Assembly (NCBI RefSeq): GCF_000956525.1
Contig: NZ_JYIW01000021.1
Location: 124,001 to 188,000 of the forward strand
Direction of reading: 5' to 3'
DNA length: 64,000 nucleotides
DNA from: Microbacterium oxydans
Lineage (GTDB): Bacteria > Actinomycetota > Actinomycetes > Actinomycetales > Microbacteriaceae
Part shown: piece after piece, positions 25,482 through 33,537 of the stretch
How the letters are laid out: every line of letters begins with the position of its first letter
Numbering within the stretch: position 1 is the stretch's first letter
The notes under the pieces: generated by a model
The model's input: only the letters and a program-made list of their open reading frames with translations
Databases searched by the model: none
What the model was told of the DNA's origin: nothing
Position numbers and translations under genes: made by a program

Positions 25482-27002
25482 GTGGCTGAACGCAACACGA
25501 CACAGAGAATGCTGTCCATCATCGGGGTGACGGCACTCGGCCTGGGCGCAGTGATGAGCGCAGGCACAGCCGCATACGCGGCTCCGCAGGACTACGGCAA
25601 CATCGACTTCGATCGCACCGGTTCGCTCACGGTGCACAAGTACCTGCACCAGGACGGCGATGTCGAGGGCGACATCAGTCAGGCCCCGGCTGCCGGTGAA
25701 TTCACCGATCCGGTCGCGGGCGTCGTCTTCACCGCGTACCCGCTGCTCGAGACCGGTACGCCGATCGACCTGAGTGTTCCCGAGAACTGGAACGACCTCA
25801 GCGGCCTCGCCGCCGGCGCCGGATGCACGGCACCTGCCGGATACACGCTCGGAGCGCCGATTCAGCTTCCCGCGACCGACGCGCAGGGCGCCGCGAGCAT
25901 CGAGCTCGCGATCGGCGTCTACCAGGTGTGCGAGACCGCCGCTCCGGCGATCATCGTCGATCGGGCGACTCCGTTCATCCTCACCGTCCCGATGCCGCAC
26001 GAGAGCGGGTGGGTGTACGACGTGCACGCCTACCCCAAGAACGGTGAGGGCGCTATCGAGAAGACGGTCGACCCGCAGCAGGACACCGGACTCGGAGCGG
26101 TGGTCCGCTTCCCCGTGACGGTGCCGGTGCCCACCATGCAGCAGCAGTGGACGGGCTTCGCGATCCGCGACACGCTGGACGACCGGCTCGAGCCGATCGC
26201 ACCGGCTGATGTCGAGGTCACCGCGGGCGGCACGGTGCTCGACCCGTCGTTCTACGAGGTCACGGTCGTCGGCCAGCAGGTCACGATGAACTTCACCGCC
26301 GCCGGCCTCGCCTGGTTGAACGAGGGCCCGAACGCCCACGTCGGCACCCCGATCCAGGTCGTGTTCGCGGGAACCGTCGTCGCGGTCGGCGATGGCACGA
26401 TCTCGAACCAGGCCGAGCTCTGGCCGAACAACCCGGGCTTCGACCCGGACGGGCAGCCTCCGCTGCCCTCCAACGAGGTGAACACCTACTGGGGAAACCT
26501 CGAGGTGCAGAAGCGCAGCGCAGGGACCACCGGCTCTGAGGGGCGCCTGAACGGCGCGACCTTCGAGGTGTACAACGCCGCAGACCCGTACGCAGACGAC
26601 TGCACGGCTGCCGTCGCTGCCGGCGACCCCGTCGTCGTCGACGGCAAGACCGAGTTCACCTCGGCCGGCACCGGAGTCATCTCCATCGCCGGACTGTTCG
26701 TGAGCGACAGCGTCAACCCTGCCATCGACGCCACCAAGCGCTGCTACGTGCTCAAGGAGATCGCCGCACCGTCCGGGTACGTGCTGCCCGCTGACCCGTT
26801 CACCTCGGTGGCGGTCCAGGTCGGTGCGACCACGACCTCCGACAACGTCGAGATCGTGAACACCCAGCAGGAGGTGCCGCCGCTGCCCCTGACCGGTGCG
26901 AACGGTCAGCTCATCCTGATCACCGCTGGTGCGGGCGCGCTCATCGTGGCGGTCGGACTGCTGCTGATGAAGCACCGCCGTCGCGTGGCCGCCGGCGAGT
27001 AA
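25482..27002 (+). CDS. SpaA-type pilus backbone pilin (LPLTG)
   Basis: 506 residues from a GTG at 25482 with AGGGAGGGAG eight bases ahead. Signal peptide about 1-35 (ending AAYAAPQ). The pilin motif is YPKN near residue 184, whose Lys is the likely polymerisation site. A Cna-B-like domain carries the E-box YVLKEIAAPSGY (about 419-430). LPLTG begins at about 468, followed by a membrane helix and a KHRRR tail. Class C sortase should link the Thr of one subunit to the YPKN Lys of the next. It is first in the operon; a hairpin after it may raise its level over the sortase. Confidence 0.95.
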   Translation: MAERNTTQRMLSIIGVTALGLGAVMSAGTAAYAAPQDYGNIDFDRTGSLTVHKYLHQDGDVEGDISQAPAAGEFTDPVAGVVFTAYPLLETGTPIDLSVPENWNDLSGLAAGAGCTAPAGYTLGAPIQLPATDAQGAASIELAIGVYQVCETAAPAIIVDRATPFILTVPMPHESGWVYDVHAYPKNGEGAIEKTVDPQQDTGLGAVVRFPVTVPVPTMQQQWTGFAIRDTLDDRLEPIAPADVEVTAGGTVLDPSFYEVTVVGQQVTMNFTAAGLAWLNEGPNAHVGTPIQVVFAGTVVAVGDGTISNQAELWPNNPGFDPDGQPPLPSNEVNTYWGNLEVQKRSAGTTGSEGRLNGATFEVYNAADPYADDCTAAVAAGDPVVVDGKTEFTSAGTGVISIAGLFVSDSVNPAIDATKRCYVLKEIAAPSGYVLPADPFTSVAVQVGATTTSDNVEIVNTQQEVPPLPLTGANGQLILITAGAGALIVAVGLLLMKHRRRVAAGE

Positions 27003-27012
27003 CGACGAGAGG

Positions 27013-27047
27013 TTCCGGGCTGAGGGGCGCTGCGCCTCGGCCCGGAA
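27013..27047 (+). terminator. Intercistronic hairpin between backbone pilin and sortase
   Basis: TTCCGGGCTGAGG pairs with CCTCGGCCCGGAA (13 pairs, one G-T) around a 9-base loop, 10 bases after the pilin stop. As the sortase follows on the same strand with its own ribosome site, this looks like a partial terminator or mRNA-end stabiliser. Confidence 0.7.
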
Positions 27048-27082
27048 TACCTCCGTATCAGCACACCAGGGGAGAGAGCGGC

Positions 27083-28069
27083 ATGCAGACACGTGATGCG
27101 CCTGAGACGGCGGCACCGGCCGTGGGCACGGCACTGCGCGGCGACCGTCGCGCGGCGGCAGCAGCGCGACGGTGGAAGCCTGGCGGGCTGACCATCGTCA
27201 TCGCCGTCCTCGCCCTCGGTGGGCTCGGTGCCGGTCTCTACCCGATGACGGCGGCGTGGATCACGTCGTACAACCAATCGCGGGTGCTGGTCGGCTACGA
27301 GTCGGCGATCGCCGATGTCGAGCCCAGCGCCGATGACCAGCTGCGGCAGGCTCGGGAGTACAACGATGCCCTGAGTGCCGGTGTCGTGCTGGGTGAGAAT
27401 GCGAACATCCCGGTCGGTGACGGCACGCTCTCGGACGACTCGCTGGACTACACGAAGATCCTCAGCGCGAACGGGGCCGGCCTGATGGCCAGGGTGAAGA
27501 TCCCGCGCATCGATGTGGATCTTCCGGTCTATCACGGCACCAGCGATGCCGTCCTGAATCGTGGCGCCGGCCACCTCGAAGGATCCCATCTGCCCGTCGG
27601 CGGGATCGGGACGCGCTCGGTGATCACCGCGCATCGCGGTCTCGCCAACGCGACGATGTTCACCGACCTCGACCGGGTCGAGGTCGGCGACACCATCACC
27701 GTGGAGACCTTCGGACGGGTGCTGACCTATCGGGTCAGGGAGACGAAGGTGATCGAGCCCGACGAGACCGACACCTTGCGCGCCGAGCCGGGGGCTGACC
27801 TGGTGACGTTGATCACCTGCACGCCGCTGGGGATCAACACGCACCGCATCGTCGTCACGGGAGAGCGGATCACGCCCACACCGGAGGCTGACCTCACGGC
27901 GGCGGGACAGGAGCCGGTGATCCCCGGCTTCCCCTGGTGGGCGGTGCTGGGCGGCGGAGGGACTCTCCTCGTCGCGGCATACGTGTTCCGGCAGGGCTTC
28001 GCCGATGCACGGATGCGGATGCCGGCGCAGCACACCGGCACACAGGACACCACGAAGACGACGTCATGA
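27083..28069 (+). CDS. Class C (pilin-polymerising) sortase
   Basis: 328 residues: cytosolic N-terminus, membrane helix near 34-56, catalytic domain, and a second helix near 280-300, the usual class C arrangement. Catalytic His184 lies in VITAHRGL, Cys246 in TLITCTPLG and Arg255 in NTHRIVVTG. It should cut the LPLTG and IPLTG signals of the flanking pilins and join them into a covalent fibre. ATG at 27083 with GGGGAGAG ahead. The stop overlaps the next ATG (ATGA). Confidence 0.96.
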   Translation: MQTRDAPETAAPAVGTALRGDRRAAAAARRWKPGGLTIVIAVLALGGLGAGLYPMTAAWITSYNQSRVLVGYESAIADVEPSADDQLRQAREYNDALSAGVVLGENANIPVGDGTLSDDSLDYTKILSANGAGLMARVKIPRIDVDLPVYHGTSDAVLNRGAGHLEGSHLPVGGIGTRSVITAHRGLANATMFTDLDRVEVGDTITVETFGRVLTYRVRETKVIEPDETDTLRAEPGADLVTLITCTPLGINTHRIVVTGERITPTPEADLTAAGQEPVIPGFPWWAVLGGGGTLLVAAYVFRQGFADARMRMPAQHTGTQDTTKTTS

Positions 28070-31000
28070 CGACACACACCACAGGGGGAGAGATGCGGGA
28101 GAACAACACATTCGGACCGCGGCGTTCGCGCCGAGGGCCGGGAGGATGGATGCGAAGAGCCGGAGCGGTCTTGGCCACTCTGGCGGTCGTCGGAAGTCTG
28201 GGCATCGTCTACGGCGATGCCGCGCAGGCAGCGACGGTGTACGAGATCGAAGGGCAGTGGCAGAACCCGGTGCCCACCGAGGTGTCATCCGGAGACGCGC
28301 TCGTCTCGGAGTGGCGGTTCAACATCAACGACGATTCGGCCGCGCCCACCAACGAACCGGTCGACAACGTCACGGTCACGTTCACCGCGAAGAACGCGAA
28401 GTTCACCGCGGTCCCATCCGTCTGCCTGGTCTCGGGCGTCGATCCGATCTCGTCGATCTCGGCCGACGGCCACACACTCGTCTGCAACCTGGGTACGCGC
28501 GACCAGGGGACGGCGGAGCTGATGCTGGCCGGCCTCGAGGTCGACGGCTCCACCGGCTCCGGGGTGACGATCTCGGGATCCATCGGCGGTGTGCAGGCGG
28601 TGCTCCCTGAGATCCCGATCATGAACACGTTCGCGATGGATATGAAGTTCGACGGCGGTCGTCCTTCGAACTCGAACGCGGGCGCTCGTCAGGAGCTCTC
28701 CTTCCCGTGGTCGCTGCGTCACGCGCCGGGCTCGGCGGCAGGCCCGAACAGCGTCACCTACGACCTCACGTTCTCGTCGGCAGCGGGTAACACGATCACC
28801 GCGATGGCGCCGGGCTGCGTGGCCCAGAACACCACCCAGGCGGGGCATCCGCATTCGGGAGCCGGCCATCCGGCGGCCGAGACGGCGCCGTTCCCGGCGA
28901 CCTGCACGCTCACCGCGAACGGCACCAACCGGATGCGTCTCACTCTGACGGGCATCGACTACTCGAAGACCCTGAACCCGAGCCTCGACTCCGGCGGCAG
29001 CGCTCTTCCGGTCGAATGGGACGTGGTCGCTGCCGGCCTGATCAAGGTGCAGTTCACCTACACCGACGCCACCGTCACCTCGTTCCAGGCGACGACGACG
29101 CCCTACACGTCGCAGGCGGGAACGACGTCGGTCGATGACACCGCGAACAACTCCAACAGCGTCTCCTCGACGCGAGGGATCTGGACGGGCGGATGGAGCC
29201 TGAACACCCTCAACCCTCCCGCCAAGGGGTCGATCTGGACGGACACGTTCCGCACGCTCGCCGGACAGCCCGCCATGTCCGTGTCCGGTATCCGCCTCCC
29301 GTTGGCCGGGGCGACGCAGAGCACGCAGGTGTGCACGATCGTCGACTCCCGCTACGTCGACGTCACGGATGCCGGCATGGGAACGGTGTCGGGTGGCCAG
29401 GTCACCACCTATCCGGGCGTGCAGTACATGTACTACACGGGCACCGGAACCTCGAACAACCTGAACCCCGCGCACGCCAACTACAACCCGAACACCTTCA
29501 CGTGCAACGGGACGGGGTGGACGAGCACTCGCCCCACCGACATGAGCACGGTGCGCGCGGTCAAGGCGATCATCACCCCGGCCGTGGGCCTCACCATTCC
29601 CGAAGCGGTGGCGCGGCTGTACGTGAAGTCCGTGGTCAAGCCGACCGTGGCTGTCGGACAGGACATCTGGACCTGGACCTCCTACACCCTCGACGGCGGA
29701 ACGACCTGGGCAAACCCGAACCGTGAACTGACACCGGCCAATGCCCCCGTCTCCGGTGTCCTGACGCCGGGGTCGCGGTATCCCTTCACCGGCGGTGGTC
29801 GCGACGTGCTGCGCATCATCGCTGCGACCCCGCAGATCCACAAGACGGTCGATCAGCAGGAGTCGATTCCCGGGGCCACCCTGAATTACACGCTCACCTA
29901 TCGCGCGGAGGCACCGGCGAACGCCACCATCGGTCAGATGGTCGTGCGCGATCTGCTGCCGGCGGGCCTGGAGTACGTCGTGGGCAGTGCCTCGACAGCG
30001 CCGACGTCGATCACGGGTCAGAACATCGAGTGGGCTCTGACCAACGTGCCGACGAACACGGAGTTCATCATCACGTTCAGCGCGCGCATCCCCGCTGATG
30101 CGAAGCCGGGAGACGTGTTCGCGAACAAGGCGACGGCTTCGACCGGGGGTGTCGTGGTCGATTCGAGCGTCTCGACGAAGATCCGAGACGGCGGATACAC
30201 GATGCTCACCAAGACCGCGGCTCAGGCGAAGGTCCCCCACCAGAACGGCGTCGCGCAGGATTCCTGGACCGTGCGCATCTCCTCCAAGGACACCCGCACG
30301 CAGTCGTTCACCGACGCCGTCGACATCCTCCCGTACAACGGCGACGGACGCGGCACCGACTTCACCGGCGACTACGTGCTCAGCGCACCGGTGCAGGCGG
30401 TCGCTGGAGCCACGGTGTACTACACGACCGCCGACCCCGCGACCCTCGTCGACGATCCCGCTGACGCGTCGAACGGCGCGGCCGGCACCGTCACGGGGAA
30501 CACGGTCGGATGGTCCACGACGTACGCCGCGAACGCCACGGCTGTGCGCGTGATCGGACCCGCCCTCGCCCCCTCGGCGATGCAGGAGTTCACGATCGCC
30601 GTCGTCACGAGCGGCGCGACGTTCGAGGATGTCTACGTCAACCGGGCCGAGGCGCGATCCGACCGTACGAAGCTCGTCATGCGCACCTCGAGCCGCTTCG
30701 AGATCGGCGCGGTGAACTCCGTCGCGCTGAAGAAGTACGTGCAGGACGCGGACGGGGAGTGGCATGACGCGAACGACGTCGACGACTACCCCCGGTTCCA
30801 CACCGGTTCGACGCTCACGTACCGTCTGGTGGTCACCAACACCGGTGACCAGCCGCTGCGCGACCTCGTGATCACGGATGACCGCGTCGATCTGGCCGCC
30901 CTCGATCCGCTGCCAGCCGGCCTCGTCGCGGGAGCGGTGCTCCCCGAGCTGCTGCCGGGCGAGGCGAACGCGGTGACCATCGAGTACCAGGTGCCCCTCG

Positions 31001-31584
31001 CCGAGCGACCGGACGGCGGCTACCTCGTCAACACCGCCTGCGTCGCGCCCGCGGATGCACCGGCACCGGCGCCGGGTGAGCCTGCCCCGGTCGAGGAGTC
31101 GTGCGATCCAGCCGGCATCGAGGTGCTGCCCTCGAGCCTGTCGTGGGAGAAGATCAGCGTCGAGAACGGTACGCGGCTCGCGGGGTCGGAGTGGGAGCTC
31201 ACCCCCGTCGCCGCGAACGATCAGCCCGCCGGAGCATCCGTCGCGGTCGTCGACTGCGTCGCGGCCGACGCGTCCGGGTGCACCGGACCGGACGTCGACC
31301 CTGAAGCGGGTCTGATCCGGGTGGCACCGCTGGAGGACGGACGTTACCGTCTGGTGGAGACCCGCGCTCCTGCCGGGTTCCAGCTCGACCCGACACCGCG
31401 ATTCGTCGATGTGCAGGGCGTGACGGCCCTGTCGGAGGCGATCGAGAACGAGCTCTCCGACGTGCCATCGATCCCGCTCACCGGCGGGGTGGGAAGCTTC
31501 AGCTTCTGGATCGGCTCCGCAGCGCTGGTCGCGCTGATGAGCGTGGGTCTGCTGTGGCAGCGGCGCCGGAGAGGCATCGTCTGA
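28066..31584 (+). CDS. Large tip or shaft pilus protein (IPLTG)
   Basis: 1,172 residues if the ATG overlapping the sortase stop is used; an ATG at 28093 with GGGGGAG just ahead would drop nine residues. Signal peptide follows a basic N-terminus (cleavage near QAATVYE). The middle holds beta-rich domains, including a DUF11-like module (QIHKTVDQQESIPGATLNYT onward) and a second one starting SVALKKYVQDADG. The C-terminus has a Cna-B domain (LSWEKISVENGTRLAGSEWE, RLVETRAPAGF), then IPLTGG at about 1136, a membrane helix and RRRR. Last in the operon, it is probably the adhesive tip of the fibre. Confidence 0.92.
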   Translation: MTTHTTGGEMRENNTFGPRRSRRGPGGWMRRAGAVLATLAVVGSLGIVYGDAAQAATVYEIEGQWQNPVPTEVSSGDALVSEWRFNINDDSAAPTNEPVDNVTVTFTAKNAKFTAVPSVCLVSGVDPISSISADGHTLVCNLGTRDQGTAELMLAGLEVDGSTGSGVTISGSIGGVQAVLPEIPIMNTFAMDMKFDGGRPSNSNAGARQELSFPWSLRHAPGSAAGPNSVTYDLTFSSAAGNTITAMAPGCVAQNTTQAGHPHSGAGHPAAETAPFPATCTLTANGTNRMRLTLTGIDYSKTLNPSLDSGGSALPVEWDVVAAGLIKVQFTYTDATVTSFQATTTPYTSQAGTTSVDDTANNSNSVSSTRGIWTGGWSLNTLNPPAKGSIWTDTFRTLAGQPAMSVSGIRLPLAGATQSTQVCTIVDSRYVDVTDAGMGTVSGGQVTTYPGVQYMYYTGTGTSNNLNPAHANYNPNTFTCNGTGWTSTRPTDMSTVRAVKAIITPAVGLTIPEAVARLYVKSVVKPTVAVGQDIWTWTSYTLDGGTTWANPNRELTPANAPVSGVLTPGSRYPFTGGGRDVLRIIAATPQIHKTVDQQESIPGATLNYTLTYRAEAPANATIGQMVVRDLLPAGLEYVVGSASTAPTSITGQNIEWALTNVPTNTEFIITFSARIPADAKPGDVFANKATASTGGVVVDSSVSTKIRDGGYTMLTKTAAQAKVPHQNGVAQDSWTVRISSKDTRTQSFTDAVDILPYNGDGRGTDFTGDYVLSAPVQAVAGATVYYTTADPATLVDDPADASNGAAGTVTGNTVGWSTTYAANATAVRVIGPALAPSAMQEFTIAVVTSGATFEDVYVNRAEARSDRTKLVMRTSSRFEIGAVNSVALKKYVQDADGEWHDANDVDDYPRFHTGSTLTYRLVVTNTGDQPLRDLVITDDRVDLAALDPLPAGLVAGAVLPELLPGEANAVTIEYQVPLAERPDGGYLVNTACVAPADAPAPAPGEPAPVEESCDPAGIEVLPSSLSWEKISVENGTRLAGSEWELTPVAANDQPAGASVAVVDCVAADASGCTGPDVDPEAGLIRVAPLEDGRYRLVETRAPAGFQLDPTPRFVDVQGVTALSEAIENELSDVPSIPLTGGVGSFSFWIGSAALVALMSVGLLWQRRRRGIV

Positions 31585-31595
31585 TACCGGTATCA
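31582..31595. promoter_or_regulatory. Perfect 14-base palindrome at the end of the pilus operon
   Basis: TGATACCGGTATCA is fully self-complementary and begins with the TGA stop of the tip protein, just ahead of a long hairpin. It could be a protein-binding site or part of the termination structure. Confidence 0.35.
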
Positions 31596-31600
31596 AGAAC

Positions 31601-31630
31601 GTGCCACCCGCCGCGCGCGGCGGGTGGCAC
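31601..31630 (+). terminator. Pilus operon terminator
   Basis: GTGCCACCCGCCG and CGGCGGGTGGCAC form a perfect 13-base stem with a CGCG loop, 16 bases after the tip-protein stop. It is strong, without a T run, and separates the pilus operon from the membrane sigma gene. Confidence 0.85.
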
Positions 31631-31676
31631 TTCCGGCATCGGGCCTCGCAAGACTCCAATATGCTCGATGAGAAGT

Positions 31677-31691
31677 CGCTCTCGGAGAGCG
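31677..31691. promoter_or_regulatory. Inverted repeat upstream of membrane sigma factor 1
   Basis: CGCTCTCGGAGAGCG: 7-base arms around a single base, 36 bases before the sigma gene start. It is a candidate operator or leader hairpin in the only gap before this gene. Confidence 0.35.
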
Positions 31692-31727
31692 GGTCAACCT
31701 GGTCGCCGACGAGAAGGAGAGCCGACG

Positions 31728-33452
31728 ATGAGTGCTGGGGAGACGCGCGACTCCCTCTCTGATCAGGAGCTCGTGCAGCGCGTCCGCGACCAGGATCGCG
31801 ACGCCTATGCGGAGTTGTGGCGGCGTCATGCCGGCCCTGCCTACTCGGTGGCGCGGACCTTCGACTCCCTCGAGGCTGACGACATCGTCTCGGAGGCGTT
31901 CGCCCGCGTCCTGCGCTCGATCAAGGCGGGCGGCGGACCCACGAGCGGATTCCGCCCGTACCTGATCATGGCCGTCCGCAACGTCGGGCGGCGATGGTAC
32001 GTCCGCGAGACCTCCATCGCCGTGGATGATTTCGGGTACGTGGCCGACCCGAGTGCTCCGGAGGGCGAGCTGTCGGCGGTGGAGAGTTTCGAGGGCGGGG
32101 CCGCGCTGGAGGCGTTCCGTGCGCTCCCTGCCCGCTGGCAGGAGGTGCTCTGGTACAGCGAGGTCGACGGCATGAAGCCGCGCGACATCAGCGTGCTGCT
32201 GGGAGTGGCGCCCAATGCCGTGTCCGCGTTGATCGTGCGCGCCAAGCGGGGACTGCGTGACGGGTGGATCAGTGCGCAGCTCTCCGGTGCGAAGACACCC
32301 GAGTGCCGCGAAGCCCTGAAGAACATGGGAACGCATACGCGCGATGGGCTGTCGGGGCGTGCGCGTGCCACGCTCGAGTCGCATCTCTCCTCCTGTCCGA
32401 CCTGTCCGCAGGCGCTCGAGGAAGCGCGGAACCTCTCGAACCTGACCATGTCGGTGCTCCCCGTCGTCGCGGGCGTCTCCGGCGCGGCCGGCTACCTCTC
32501 GACTCTGGGTCCGCCTCCGCTCTCGGCGGCTTCGGCCGCAGGCCTCGATGCCCTGGTCTCCGAGGCCGTTCCCGGCACGGCCCCTGCGGCACGGCGTCGT
32601 CGGCGCATCCTCCTCCTCGTGCTCCTGCTGCTCCTGCTGCTCGCCCTGGCGGCTCTGGGAGCGTATGCCGCGCTCACCTCGCACCCCGACACGGCGACGG
32701 ATGCCGGAACGCAGCAGCCGAACGCGCAGTCTCCGCCGTCGTCATCGCCACCGGACGCCACTGCGCCGGCATCCCCAAGCCCTGATGAGACCCTGCCGCC
32801 GAGCACGTCTCCGCAGATCTCCTCTCGTCCGCTGCTGCCTGGCGCGGGTCCGGATGCGGGTGACTCCGGCGGCACGGCAGCTGTTCGTCCGAACCCGTCC
32901 GGCCCGGGAGAGAGCCCGTCGACTCCGATGGCGCCCGGGGCCGCGGTGGCGCAGTTCGACGCACGGATGTACCCGAGGATCTCGGGCGATGACGCAGTGC
33001 CGCGTGCCGTGATCGAGATCCTCGACAGTGGAGGCGACGTGATCGCGAGCACGACGGCGCGCGCGGACGGAACCTGGACCGCACACCTGACGACCGCCGA
33101 GGCGGGCACGTACTCCGTGACCGTGCGACAGGTCGTTTCGGGGAGGACCTCGCCCGCGGTCGGACCCCTGACCTTCACGGTGTCGTCACCGCCGCCGGCG
33201 GCGACGCCGGTGTCAGGGGCGACGGTCGATGCGGCGCGATTCCGTTTCGCCTTCACGGCGGAGGCGGGAACCGTCCTCCAGCGTCAGATCGTCGGGGTGA
33301 CGCCCGTCCACACCATCCGGGTCCCGAGCAGTGGGGCCTGGAATGAGTACCTCTCTGTGGAGCCCGGGGAGCACTCGATGCGCCTCCGCTACGCCAACCC
33401 GGCGACCGGCGACTACGGGCCGTGGACGACGTGGAGCTTCACCGCCCGATGA
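31728..33452 (+). CDS. Membrane-anchored ECF sigma factor with zinc finger and extracellular domain (copy 1)
   Basis: 574 residues in one chain. Sigma region 2 lies at about 14-95 (ELWRRHAGPAYSVARTF, DDIVSEAFARVLRS, FRPYLIMAVRNVGRRW). Region 4 lies at about 125-185 (LPARWQEVLWYSEVDGMKPR, NAVSALIVRAKRGLRDGW). An anti-sigma-type zinc motif follows, H219/C223/C226 in HLSSCPTC. Next are a basic stop (RRRRR) and a Leu-rich membrane helix (293-316), a Pro/Ser linker (320-400) and two Ig-like modules (about 405-574, ending GDYGPWTTWSFTAR). It fuses sigma, anti-sigma and sensor, recalling ECF groups with C-terminal extensions such as ECF53. AAGGAGA precedes the ATG. The repeat surface protein follows. 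Confidence 0.9.
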   Translation: MSAGETRDSLSDQELVQRVRDQDRDAYAELWRRHAGPAYSVARTFDSLEADDIVSEAFARVLRSIKAGGGPTSGFRPYLIMAVRNVGRRWYVRETSIAVDDFGYVADPSAPEGELSAVESFEGGAALEAFRALPARWQEVLWYSEVDGMKPRDISVLLGVAPNAVSALIVRAKRGLRDGWISAQLSGAKTPECREALKNMGTHTRDGLSGRARATLESHLSSCPTCPQALEEARNLSNLTMSVLPVVAGVSGAAGYLSTLGPPPLSAASAAGLDALVSEAVPGTAPAARRRRRILLLVLLLLLLLALAALGAYAALTSHPDTATDAGTQQPNAQSPPSSSPPDATAPASPSPDETLPPSTSPQISSRPLLPGAGPDAGDSGGTAAVRPNPSGPGESPSTPMAPGAAVAQFDARMYPRISGDDAVPRAVIEILDSGGDVIASTTARADGTWTAHLTTAEAGTYSVTVRQVVSGRTSPAVGPLTFTVSSPPPAATPVSGATVDAARFRFAFTAEAGTVLQRQIVGVTPVHTIRVPSSGAWNEYLSVEPGEHSMRLRYANPATGDYGPWTTWSFTAR

Positions 33453-33487
33453 ACGACAGCACAGCACTCGTGAACGACAGCACAGCA
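33450..33487 (+). repeat. 17-base tandem direct repeat between sigma and surface-protein genes
   Basis: TGAACGACAGCACAGCA occurs at 33450-33466 and again at 33471-33487, perfectly, with a 4-base spacer. The first copy includes the sigma gene's TGA stop. GAAC within each copy resembles an ECF -35 element, and CGT lies 14 bases after the first GAAC. It sits 51-88 bases before the surface-protein start. Confidence 0.6.
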
Positions 33488-33537
33488 TTCCATGACGCGG
33501 ATCGCCGATTCGCCGGTTCCGGAGGGGGAGGTCGACC

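Noticed and set aside
28285-31659. 1,124-codon open frame on the minus strand opposite the pilus tip protein
   Set aside because: Arg/Gly/Val-rich shadow of a high-GC gene; no ribosome site or domain; the plus-strand frame has a signal peptide and sorting signal.
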